A stretch of 64,000 nucleotides of DNA from Desulfonispora thiosulfatigenes DSM 11270 (lineage in GTDB: Bacteria; Bacillota; Peptococcia; Peptococcales; Desulfonisporaceae), in assembly GCF_900176035.1 (NCBI RefSeq), contig NZ_FWWT01000008.1, forward strand, positions 62,001-126,000, written 5' to 3'. The notes beneath the pieces are model-generated. The model worked only from the letters and a program-made list of their open reading frames with translations, was not told the origin of the DNA and made no database searches. The position numbers were made by a program, and so were the translations under genes. Below, piece after piece: positions 17,520-25,215 of this stretch (the first letter of the stretch is position 1; the number at the start of each line of letters is the position of its first letter).

Positions 17520-18376
17520 ACTAGAGCTTCCTTTCCTTCTTCAATCACAGGTATAAAACTTAGGAGTAAAAAAACACCATAAAAAAACATATCGAGTATA
17601 TTAAATGAGATTCTTTGTAATTCTGGATAAATATTTAAGCTAGAATAACCCTGAAACCAGCCATACATTGTAACCAAGCTAAGAATAAGAATAAAAACTA
17701 ATAAACCTATGTCTCGTTTTTTCATTTTATATACTAAATAACTTGTTCTTTGGGTTAATCCATAACCTCTAGCTTTCATAGAATCGGCAGTTTGTAAGGC
17801 TTCTTCTAAAGACCAGTTGACTAATACATTTAGAAGTTGCATTCCATCCCTAGCTTTCTTTTTTAAGGTACCTACAGAAGTGTCTACCCCTTTTGTTTTT
17901 TGCACTAGGGTTATTTCTTCTAATCTTCTTTTTAATAAAGGCACAAAACGAATCGTCATCATAATTAAAAATGCCGTAGTAGGTATAAGTTTGCCAAATA
18001 AATATAAAAATTTATGGTGATCTAAAACCTTTTGCAATGAATGAAAGATCATTAAAATTGTCAGTAAAGATAAACTCATTATTAGTCCATAAATAGTAGC
18101 TTCTAAGGTAATTGGATTATTAAAAAGGTAAAATAAAATTGTGGCGCCTCGATGATTTAATATTGGGTTAATCAAAAAAACTGCAATCGCCATATTCAAA
18201 TAAAACTTCCCTGATTTAAATAAACTCGTTTTATCAGTGACAATTAAATTAAAAATAAAGCTTGAGCATAAGGCTATACTCAAATAAACTGGATGAAAAA
18301 GTAAAATTGCAAAGATAATAAGAAAGAGATAATAAGCAAAAATAACTAAAGGATGCCTGTTTGAAAAACCTTGCAC
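17492..18376 (-). CDS. ECF transporter transmembrane (T) component EcfT
   Basis: EcfT links the S component to the ATPases in the membrane. It is 294 residues with ~6 hydrophobic helices. The coupling-helix motif MKARGYGLTQR contains the conserved Ala-Arg-Gly, and an upstream KTKGVD replaces the other Arg-Gly motif. The start is GTG 18376, sharing one base with the TAG stop of the preceding lipoprotein gene. The ATPase gene overlaps its 3' end. This arrangement implies strict co-translation of lipoprotein, T, A-A and S. Confidence 0.92.
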   Translation of the reverse strand: MQGFSNRHPLVIFAYYLFLIIFAILLFHPVYLSIALCSSFIFNLIVTDKTSLFKSGKFYLNMAIAVFLINPILNHRGATILFYLFNNPITLEATIYGLIMSLSLLTILMIFHSLQKVLDHHKFLYLFGKLIPTTAFLIMMTIRFVPLLKRRLEEITLVQKTKGVDTSVGTLKKKARDGMQLLNVLVNWSLEEALQTADSMKARGYGLTQRTSYLVYKMKKRDIGLLVFILILSLVTMYGWFQGYSSLNIYPELQRISFNILDMFFYGVFLLLSFIPVIEEGKEALVWQLWKLKT

Positions 18377-19281
18377 TATTGATTTACCCCTATACCTTTA
18401 TTAAATTCTCGTCCTAAATCAATTGTATATAAAAATTCAATTTTATCTCCTGGCTTTACTTTATAGGCTCCTACACTTTGGTTTGGAAAGGTACTATTTA
18501 CGCGATAAACCCAGCCACTTTCAGGCCCATGATCAAATTCATAGATATTATTAATTCCTTCAATATATGCGAAACCTTTTGCTCCTGTATACTCCATTTG
18601 AATTCGTTTTTCTTTAGTAATCTTTAATAAAATATCTAAAACTGTATCTTTTTCTGCAAATTTAACCTTTGTACTACCTAAAATACTCCCTGTTTCTTTT
18701 GGTCCTATAATAGATACACTAATCATTTCTGCTTTAGGTTGAGCTGGAGGATTAATAGGGGCTTGGGGTTTAATTTGACTTTGAGAATTAGTTTGTGTTG
18801 GATTACTTTGTTGAGTGTTACTTTGAACTTGGTTATTGTTCTTATTATTTGTTTGACCTTTATTATTTGACGTAGTCGAATTACTGTTTTTTGCTGAATC
18901 TGTGCCTTTTGCGTTTGCTGTGTTCTCAAGGTTATTTTTAGTTAAATCAGGATTTTTTGAACCTGCTTGCTCATTTGCATCTTGAGAACTTTTAGATTTA
19001 CTCTTATCCTGTAAATTTACTTGTACCTCTGTCCCTTGAGTTTTTGTAGACTCTTGGAGTTTGTTTTCTTCTAAAGATTTTTCACTATTATTACCACAGG
19101 AAACTAGTAAGGTAAAAGAAAATAGTAGTAATAGCGTAGAAATAATTTTAATTTTTCCGGTCCTACTACTAGCTATATTTTCATTATTCTTTGCTCGGTT
19201 TATCTGCTGGTTAATCTGTCTATCTTGCTTTATCTCCTGTCCTTTTTCTTTTGTTTTCTTATTTATTTCTAAATCCCTCAT
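18376..19281 (-). CDS. DUF4430 (transcobalamin-like C-terminal domain) lipoprotein
   Basis: 301 residues. A lipobox LLVSC puts the lipidated Cys at 62, after an unusually long, charged 43-residue pre-region. Residues ~65-185 are a disordered Asn/Gln/Ser/Thr-rich spacer. Residues ~186-301 form a DUF4430 domain (VSIIGPKETG, YIEGINNIYEFDHGPESGW, VKPGDKIEFLYTIDLG), the fold of the C-terminal beta domain of transcobalamin and intrinsic factor. AAGGAGG precedes ATG 19281. It is the first gene of the ECF operon and overlaps ecfT. Inference: it hands a captured corrinoid to the S component at the membrane surface. Confidence 0.88.
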   Translation of the reverse strand: MRDLEINKKTKEKGQEIKQDRQINQQINRAKNNENIASSRTGKIKIISTLLLLFSFTLLVSCGNNSEKSLEENKLQESTKTQGTEVQVNLQDKSKSKSSQDANEQAGSKNPDLTKNNLENTANAKGTDSAKNSNSTTSNNKGQTNNKNNNQVQSNTQQSNPTQTNSQSQIKPQAPINPPAQPKAEMISVSIIGPKETGSILGSTKVKFAEKDTVLDILLKITKEKRIQMEYTGAKGFAYIEGINNIYEFDHGPESGWVYRVNSTFPNQSVGAYKVKPGDKIEFLYTIDLGREFNKGIGVNQ

Positions 19282-19316
19282 AACTAAATTTTCCTCCTTA
19301 TATCTACGAAAAATAC

Positions 19317-19322
19317 ATTATA
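19317..19322 (-). promoter_or_regulatory. Possible -10 box for the lipoprotein-ECF operon
   Basis: TATAAT on the minus strand (19322-19317), 36 bases upstream of the start codon, with a poor -35 (GTTAAA) 17 bases further up. With the terminator at 19455-19474 it suggests that the ECF operon can be transcribed separately from the riboswitch-controlled gene. The region 19330-19440 also has imperfect repeats of ATATAGAYAATGAAAAAG. Confidence 0.4.
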
Positions 19323-19454
19323 GAATACGATAAATCCTATTTAACTTTCTATACTTTAAAATTTTCTTCCTTATTTCTACTATAAATCCTTTTTCATTGT
19401 CTATATTATAAAATCTTTTTCATTATCTATATTTTTTACTTTTTAAAAATAAAG

Positions 19455-19474
19455 AAGGGAGAAAGATCTCCCTT
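19455..19474 (-). terminator. Terminator after the transcobalamin-like surface protein gene
   Basis: An 8-bp perfect stem (19455-19462 / 19467-19474) with a 4-base loop is followed on the minus strand by CTTTATTTTT. It lies just after the stop codon of the 1194-residue gene and before the lipoprotein gene. Confidence 0.75.
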
Positions 19475-19478
19475 AACT

Positions 19479-22400
19479 TTACTTCTTTTCATATAATCTT
19501 ACAGCTATGGCTGCTGCCATTTCACGAGTGGTCGGTTTTTTAGGACTAAAATATCCATTATCCCCCACTATAATTTTTTCCTTAAACACAGTTAAGACAG
19601 AATCCTTTGCCCAATCAGAGATTTGAAGATTATCTTTAATTATACTAGCTTCAGTATTGTCATTATCAAAAGAAGTATCTAGTTTCAGGGCTCTAACAAG
19701 GATAGCCGCCATTTCTTCTCTAGAGATAGGTTTTTGTGATGCAAACTCGTCAGGAGATACCCCTACTACTAAACCTTTTTCCCTAGCTGTCATGACTGCA
19801 GTATAATGCCAGTCTCCAGGTTTTACATCTTTATACACTTTATTAAAAGTATTATTTTGTTTAATAGTATTATTTTGCTTATTTATATTATTTTGCGTAC
19901 TTATAACTTTTTGGTTTTCTTTTTTATCTAATAAATTTAATAATAAACTTACAAACTCAGCTCTAGTGATATTTCTTTTTCCTTCAAAAGTGTTTTTAAC
20001 TAAGTCTGTGCCATTCATAAGCTGATACTCTTTTGCTTTTAGGACACTATTAAAAGCCCAATTAGATATTTCTGCTTCATCAGAATAACCTCCAGATGGT
20101 ACTTCAGGTTTCTCTGGTTTTGGCTCTAACTTATCATTAGATAAAAAGTAAACTTTATTTTGTCCCTTTAAATATCTTTCATAAGCAACAAGGGCAGTTA
20201 AAGCTTGCTCGGTTGCTATTTCATCTCTTGCTCCACCTTTAACATGACTAAAGCTCCCATCTTCTCTTGCAAAGCTTAATAATCTTGTTAATAATGTCTT
20301 GTCATCTTTAATAAATCTACTATCTTCAGGTGTAATTCCTAAAGAAGTTAAAGCAATAATAATTTGAGCCACATTCTCACAGTTTTCACTTTTAGTATTC
20401 GTAGCAAGATAATTTAAGGCTTTGTCGATGGCCTTTTGAGCAGTTTCTTGATTTTTATAGTTAGCAAGTGCTTGTACTGCCATAGCTGTAATATCAAGAT
20501 CGCTCTCTCCATTTTTCGCTAATGAAAAACTACCATCTGAATGTTGATAAGTTAAAATTGTTGTAGTTAAATTATCCCTTGTCCATTTAGACCCTGCTGG
20601 AATGTCATAATTTCCACTATCTAAAGCAATTAAAGCAAAAATAACACCATTGACACCTTGCTTTTCAAGGTTACTATGATTGTAAACCTTTTCAATAAGA
20701 TTTATACCCTCAATGTTAAGTGGATTTAAGCCAAGTGACCTCGCTAATAAAACAGTTCTTTCTAAATCTGTTATTTTTCTAAATTCACCTTTGTTATTTT
20801 TAAGCGTATCTTTTAAAGAATCTATATATTTTTCTGGAATTTTTTCATTATTACGAACTAAAGCAAATAACGACCAATCAGAAATATTATCCTGTGCTAA
20901 TATGCTTTTAGTAGTAAATTTGACTTTGTCTGATACCGCCTTTTGTACTTCTGCTGATGGTTTTACGACTTCTCCAGGTTTTACTGGATCTACTATAGTC
21001 CCAGGTGAACCACTTGTATTTTTATCCCCTACATCTTTACCCATATTTAAAGTATAGAGCCACTCAACACTATCACCGTTTTCCAGCTCATAATTACTTG
21101 CACTACCCTGAATGAAGTCACCATTAACAGCGAACATCCAGCCACTTTCTGGACCTTTATCAAATTCAAAAAGACCATTGATACCACGAACATAAATGCT
21201 TGATCCCGAACCACTAAACTGCACTTGTCCTGGTAATTCACGTTCTAAAATACTAAAAGGCGTATCATTTTTTCTTAATTCAACCTGTTTAGTTGTTAAA
21301 ATTACACCTTTATCACCTTTAACGTAAAGGCTAACTTTTTTTACGTTAGGATCAGTATTGTCATTACCACCGGTGCTATCTGTTTTATTAGTATACACTA
21401 CCGGGATTTCTCCCGTTCTCACAATTCTCGGATAACTATCCTGTACATCTTTGCTAACCTTTAAAAAATACTTTTCTCCATAATTCATATCTTTAGCTTG
21501 TATCGTTACAGTTCCACTATCATCGGTAGTATATTCCTGATTATTAAAGGTTACCGTTGCTCCCGTAACTTTGACATTTACATCTTTATTCGAGTTCCAG
21601 TCAAAATAATTAGAACTTACGGTAATTTCTAAATTATCTCCTTTTTGAGGTGAACTTGGCGAAATATCTACAATTGGTACTAATGTGTCTGGGGCAAACA
21701 TACCATAATAAACGATTATTTCATCGCCTTCATTAATAACTTGTTCCCCTATTCCTACATTGGAAGGTTTACCACTAACTAGATACATCCAGCCATCATA
21801 ACCACCAAATTTTCCAGCACTTTCTCCTTGAATATTTTGAATGTAGGCACCATATTGATTTGTTGGAATTTTATAACTTATCTTTTCAGCATCTAAAGCC
21901 TTTTTTATAACATCTAGTGCTGTTACTTTCCCTTTTGTAGGTTGAGCATTAATATCTTTATCTAAAATATTACTCTTAATTCCTTCTATGCGAAGATGAA
22001 CATTTACTCTATCACCTAGTGGGTTATCTTTATCATCATTAGGTTTCTCACTTGGATTATTTGGAGTAGTATCCCCTGGGCTATGATTTACTTTGTCTAA
22101 TCTTTTCCACACACTATCACCATTACTAATATCACCTAAAGCAATAAAGGATTGGCTGGTAGCAAAAGAATCAGACTTCTTTGGTTCACCTTTTGATGGG
22201 AAAGTGTACATAAAAGTTTTATCATCTAATTGAAATGCAAATAAAGCATCAAGCATTGTCTTGTTATTTTTTTGCCATTTATCCGTAAATATATTTTCTC
22301 CTACAGCAACAAGACCAGAAATAACTGTTGCAATAGTATTAGAACTTTCTGTTCCCCATGATCTAAAACCTGCACTACTAAGTTGATCTTTTTTCAGAAA

Positions 22401-23063
22401 TTCTAAAGATTTAGCAATCGCAGTTTGTACATTTTTGTTCTCCTGATGATTAGATAAAGCAATTAAAACCATTCCTGTACTATCGGCATCACCATCTTGA
22501 CCAAAAAAATTAAACCCACCATCAGCCTTTTGCTGAGCTATTAAGTGATTTAGAGCCTTATCTACATCATACTCTCCACTCGCTGCATCAAGAGCAATCA
22601 TCGCCCAAACATGACTGTTACTTAAACCAAAAGATCCTTCCTTATTTTGTTTGTTTTGTAATTCGCTAACAACATTTCTACCATTCCATAAATTTTTAGG
22701 ATTTTCTCCTTTGGCTAGCGACCCTAAAATTTTTGCAGCATAATCAGTTTCTTGAGACTTATCAGTTAAATCTTCACTTTTCCACAGGGGGAGTTTCTTT
22801 TTCCACTTTTCACTTTGTAAATCCTCCCCCGCTCCTTTCAGTCCTCCTAATTGATCCCAAGAAAATCCATCCCACGAAGTTAAGCTAGATTTACTCGCGT
22901 AATATTTAACTATTTCCGCTGTTGTTTCTTGCGCTAATTGTTGTGGTGTTTTTGTAGTAATATCTGCTGTATCAGCAAATGCTCCTACGGGTAAAAAACT
23001 TAATAGTATAGTTATCATTAATAAGATTGCTATACTATTTTTAAAGTTATTTTTATAATGCAT
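19479..23063 (-). CDS. SLH-anchored surface protein with two transcobalamin/intrinsic-factor-like units
   Basis: 1194 residues, exported. Signal peptide ~1-30 (AFA-D). An alpha/alpha-toroid with prenyltransferase-like repeats spans ~105-325 (KEGSFGLSNSHVWAMIALDA, ADGGFNFFGQ). DUF4430 domain 1 is at ~352-455 (GGYDGWMYLVSGKP) and an Ig-like region at ~462-558. DUF4430 domain 2 is at ~575-677 (DKGPESGWMFAVNG, VEWLYTLNMG) and a second toroid at ~702-970 (HSDGSFSLAKNGESDLDITA). Three SLH repeats lie at ~995-1194. Toroid plus DUF4430 is the architecture of human B12 carriers. A cobalamin riboswitch and terminator control it; AGAGGTGG precedes ATG 23063. Inference: surface capture of corrinoids. It is not a terpene cyclase, because it is exported and carries DUF4430. 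Confidence 0.88.
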   Translation of the reverse strand: MHYKNNFKNSIAILLMITILLSFLPVGAFADTADITTKTPQQLAQETTAEIVKYYASKSSLTSWDGFSWDQLGGLKGAGEDLQSEKWKKKLPLWKSEDLTDKSQETDYAAKILGSLAKGENPKNLWNGRNVVSELQNKQNKEGSFGLSNSHVWAMIALDAASGEYDVDKALNHLIAQQKADGGFNFFGQDGDADSTGMVLIALSNHQENKNVQTAIAKSLEFLKKDQLSSAGFRSWGTESSNTIATVISGLVAVGENIFTDKWQKNNKTMLDALFAFQLDDKTFMYTFPSKGEPKKSDSFATSQSFIALGDISNGDSVWKRLDKVNHSPGDTTPNNPSEKPNDDKDNPLGDRVNVHLRIEGIKSNILDKDINAQPTKGKVTALDVIKKALDAEKISYKIPTNQYGAYIQNIQGESAGKFGGYDGWMYLVSGKPSNVGIGEQVINEGDEIIVYYGMFAPDTLVPIVDISPSSPQKGDNLEITVSSNYFDWNSNKDVNVKVTGATVTFNNQEYTTDDSGTVTIQAKDMNYGEKYFLKVSKDVQDSYPRIVRTGEIPVVYTNKTDSTGGNDNTDPNVKKVSLYVKGDKGVILTTKQVELRKNDTPFSILERELPGQVQFSGSGSSIYVRGINGLFEFDKGPESGWMFAVNGDFIQGSASNYELENGDSVEWLYTLNMGKDVGDKNTSGSPGTIVDPVKPGEVVKPSAEVQKAVSDKVKFTTKSILAQDNISDWSLFALVRNNEKIPEKYIDSLKDTLKNNKGEFRKITDLERTVLLARSLGLNPLNIEGINLIEKVYNHSNLEKQGVNGVIFALIALDSGNYDIPAGSKWTRDNLTTTILTYQHSDGSFSLAKNGESDLDITAMAVQALANYKNQETAQKAIDKALNYLATNTKSENCENVAQIIIALTSLGITPEDSRFIKDDKTLLTRLLSFAREDGSFSHVKGGARDEIATEQALTALVAYERYLKGQNKVYFLSNDKLEPKPEKPEVPSGGYSDEAEISNWAFNSVLKAKEYQLMNGTDLVKNTFEGKRNITRAEFVSLLLNLLDKKENQKVISTQNNINKQNNTIKQNNTFNKVYKDVKPGDWHYTAVMTAREKGLVVGVSPDEFASQKPISREEMAAILVRALKLDTSFDNDNTEASIIKDNLQISDWAKDSVLTVFKEKIIVGDNGYFSPKKPTTREMAAAIAVRLYEKK

Positions 23064-23157
23064 TCTTCCACCTCTTAATAATTTGATTTATGACAATATA
23101 TACATACAATTAGTTTGTATAAAAGATTGTCCTTTTCCACCGAATAATCCTTTACAT

Positions 23158-23186
23158 AAAAAATCTCTAAAACAATTGTTTTAGAG
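23158..23186 (-). terminator. Riboswitch-controlled intrinsic terminator
   Basis: A perfect 22-base palindrome (23165-23186; arm CTCTAAAAC) is followed on the minus strand by A and six T residues. It lies between the cobalamin aptamer and the start codon, so it is the probable expression platform: B12-bound aptamer, terminator forms. Confidence 0.85.
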
Positions 23187-23206
23187 GTCAGAAAACCAGC
23201 CATAAA

Positions 23207-23226
23207 ATATGCTTAAATAAGCATAT
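23207..23226 (-). repeat. Leader hairpin between aptamer and terminator
   Basis: Arms ATATGCTTA (23207-23215) and 23218-23226 are perfectly complementary with a two-base centre. It is part of the leader RNA downstream of the aptamer. Its role in switching is unknown. Confidence 0.5.
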
Positions 23227-23261
23227 TACTTACAGCTAAGTCACCCCCTATCTCCCGTAGA

Positions 23262-23425
23262 GTTAATGGTGTTACAAAATAGGCAGGTCTTCTGGCTTAA
23301 GTATCAACATCTTTTCTGCCTTCCCAGTTTTAAACTAGTGGCTCATAGAAAAGACTACTCTATTACAGCGGCGGGACCGCGTGGGACTCACACCCACTTC
23401 CCTTTTAATTATTGTAAAGTTAAAT
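23262..23425 (-). ncRNA. Cobalamin (B12) riboswitch
   Basis: On the minus strand the leader contains the conserved cobalamin-aptamer elements in order: AAAAGGGAAG, a P4-like stem GTGGG..CCCAC, GCGGTCCCGCCGCTGTAAT, then AGCCAGAAGACCTGCC, and the 3' end ATTTTGTAACACC (the reverse of the plus-strand GGTGTTAC at 23268-23275). These are the most conserved parts of the class. It precedes the transcobalamin-like gene and an intrinsic terminator, so B12 is expected to shut off the surface protein. Confidence 0.95.
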
Positions 23426-23479
23426 TTTTCAAAAAAGACTTTACAAATAAACCTATTTTTTGCGTATTTATTTAATTTA

Positions 23480-23508
23480 AATATATCAAAGTCTTAGGTT
23501 TTTTACAA
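23480..23508 (-). promoter_or_regulatory. Sigma-A promoter of the riboswitch leader
   Basis: TTGTAA (23508-23503) and TATATT (23485-23480) on the minus strand with a 17-base spacer. It lies about 55 bases upstream of the first conserved aptamer element. Confidence 0.65.
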
Positions 23509-23540
23509 CTATTCTAAAAAATTGCTCTCTTCTAATTAAA

Positions 23541-23570
23541 AAAAAGCCAAAATTTAAATTTTAGCTTTTT
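23541..23570 (-). terminator. Terminator of the comFB operon
   Basis: A 15-bp inverted repeat (23541-23555 / 23556-23570, one G-T pair) is followed on the minus strand by further T residues. It overlaps the comFB stop codon at 23561. Confidence 0.75.
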
Positions 23571-23830
23571 AAATGCCGAGGATTTTTACAAATTATCTCT
23601 ATTGACTTGATAATTTCTTTAAGAATGTCGGTATGAAATTGCATTTCTAGTTCATGTAATTTCGCATAAGTATTTCCTTGCTCAGTTACAACATATAAAG
23701 GATAAAATTTATTTAGGGTAAGCGCTTTTACATCTTCAATACATTTCTCACATTTGCATATATCTTTATATTCCTTCAAAACCCTCGTTAATATTTCTTC
23801 AACTACATCTTCCATATAATTTTTCATCAT
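23561..23830 (-). CDS. ComFB-family protein (probable cyclic-dinucleotide receptor)
   Basis: An 89-residue cytoplasmic protein with the ComFB pattern: MEDVVEEILTRVLKEYKDIC, a Cys cluster CKCEKCIEDVKALTLNKFYP, then YVVTEQGNTYAKLHELEMQF. ComFB was named for a late competence locus in Bacillus, and members have since been reported to bind cyclic dinucleotides. Here it lies 24 bases after a GGDEF gene and shares its terminator, which fits a c-di-GMP effector. The Cys-x-Cys-x2-Cys cluster may bind metal. AGGGG precedes ATG 23830. Confidence 0.85.
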   Translation of the reverse strand: MMKNYMEDVVEEILTRVLKEYKDICKCEKCIEDVKALTLNKFYPLYVVTEQGNTYAKLHELEMQFHTDILKEIIKSIEIICKNPRHLKS

Positions 23831-23853
23831 ATTAATCCCCTGCCTATATAGAG

Positions 23854-25215
23854 TTAATTTCCTTTATTTCTTTTCTTGCACTCATACATTTTTAAATCAG
23901 CTAGTCTGAGAACTTCAAATATTTCATTTTTATTTTTTAGTTCTTGAATTCCAAAAGATATATCTACTTTAAATTTAAAATCATCTAAATTATGTATGTT
24001 AGTTTGAATTCTTTGCACAATATCATTCGCAAAATTCTTACAGCATTTATTTAGGATTAATAAAAACTCGTCCCCACCATATCTGATCACAAAATCTCCA
24101 TCTCTAACTGAAGACTTTAAAATTTCTGCTATTTTTTGCAGAACTTTATCCCCGATGGTATGCCCATTTTTATCATTAATACTTTTAAAATTATCTACAT
24201 CTATCATAATAAATGTATACAGGCTTTTTTCATGTTCTTGTTTATCAACTTCACTATTTATCCATTGTTCAAAAAACCACCTAGAGTACACTCCTGTTAA
24301 TGGATCTTTAAGGGCATATTCTTTATACTCTTCTTGTCCTTTTTCAGCTCGAGATAATAGTTTTTTGGCATTTTTCACAATTAACCAGTTAGTTAAAAAT
24401 ATAAAAAATAGTATGCTAATTGCAAATCCTATGAATGTAATACGAAGAACTCTTTGTATAGGCCTAAATAAAATATCATTATTCATTTTTGTATATATGT
24501 ATTTATCCGTGCTAGCTAATTTACTTATAAATCCAGTGTAATTACCGTCCGTAATTAAAGAGAAATTTTCACTTAACGAAGTGTCCTTGTTATTTAGTAA
24601 AACTTGCGCTTTTTTTTGCTCTAAAACTAAGGATTGGATATGATTTTTATTTAATTTTTCTATAATTGGATTAATATCATAAAAAACTATATCATAACCT
24701 AAAATCAACTCATTTTCTTTAATGGGTGAATACACTATAACCTGATATTTATCTTGATCTTCGATCTTACAGGTTAAGCTCTGGACTTTTTTTAAGTCCT
24801 TAATCCTTTTTTCATCTATAATTCCTTGCTTGGCAATGATTTGGTTATCTACAACCCTATATGCCCCTATTACATTTTCTAAAGCCTTAATTCCATCATA
24901 GTATAAGGGATTAGTATAATCTTTTAACTCATCAATACTAATAAGGTTATTTTTATATTCTAGCGCTTTACGCCTTATCATGGTTCTGCTAGACATACTA
25001 GCAGAACCCTCTTTACAACGCTCGAGCCTATGCTCTAAAATATGTTTATTAGCTTGTGCCATTAAGGATAAGTTTTCTAATTCGCTCTTTTTTAGGACAT
25101 CCTTCATGGGCACGTAAATGCTTAGGTAAGTCAATGAGGTTGCTAAAATAAGACAGACAATAAAAACTATTTTAACCTTTTTTACTAACTCGTTCATAAA
25201 ACCACATCGATTCAT
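23854..25215 (-). CDS. Membrane diguanylate cyclase (extracytoplasmic sensor + GGDEF)
   Basis: Makes cyclic di-GMP from GTP. 453 residues: transmembrane helix ~13-33, an extracytoplasmic sensor region of ~220 residues without a recognised signature (dCache-like layout), a second helix ~258-280, then GGDEF (~300-453). The active site YGGDEF and the upstream inhibitory-site RxxD (RDGDFVIRYGGDEF) are intact, so it should be active and feedback-inhibited. ATG 25215 overlaps the TGA of the FAD-protein gene (ATGA); ATG 25197 is an alternative. No strong ribosome site is visible, so translation probably depends on coupling. Confidence 0.92.
   Translation of the reverse strand: MNRCGFMNELVKKVKIVFIVCLILATSLTYLSIYVPMKDVLKKSELENLSLMAQANKHILEHRLERCKEGSASMSSRTMIRRKALEYKNNLISIDELKDYTNPLYYDGIKALENVIGAYRVVDNQIIAKQGIIDEKRIKDLKKVQSLTCKIEDQDKYQVIVYSPIKENELILGYDIVFYDINPIIEKLNKNHIQSLVLEQKKAQVLLNNKDTSLSENFSLITDGNYTGFISKLASTDKYIYTKMNNDILFRPIQRVLRITFIGFAISILFFIFLTNWLIVKNAKKLLSRAEKGQEEYKEYALKDPLTGVYSRWFFEQWINSEVDKQEHEKSLYTFIMIDVDNFKSINDKNGHTIGDKVLQKIAEILKSSVRDGDFVIRYGGDEFLLILNKCCKNFANDIVQRIQTNIHNLDDFKFKVDISFGIQELKNKNEIFEVLRLADLKMYECKKRNKGN

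Larger units (their letters stand above)
23064..23560 (-). other. Long 5' leader region of the surface-protein gene
   Basis: This ~500-base stretch without a gene holds, on the minus strand, a sigma-A promoter (23508-23480), the cobalamin riboswitch (~23425-23262), a hairpin (23226-23207) and an intrinsic terminator (23186-23158), then the ribosome site. Its right end (23541-23570) is the comFB terminator. Confidence 0.8.

Noticed and set aside
18723-18929. 68-codon minus-strand frame rich in Gln/Lys/Ile
   Set aside because: A frame-shifted reading of the Asn/Gln/Ser-rich spacer of the DUF4430 lipoprotein, with no start signal.
19479-23063. Assignment as a squalene-hopene cyclase or protein prenyltransferase
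   Set aside because: The toroid repeats are similar, but the protein is exported, S-layer anchored, fused to DUF4430 domains and under a B12 riboswitch. The catalytic Asp-rich cyclase motif (DxDD) was not seen.
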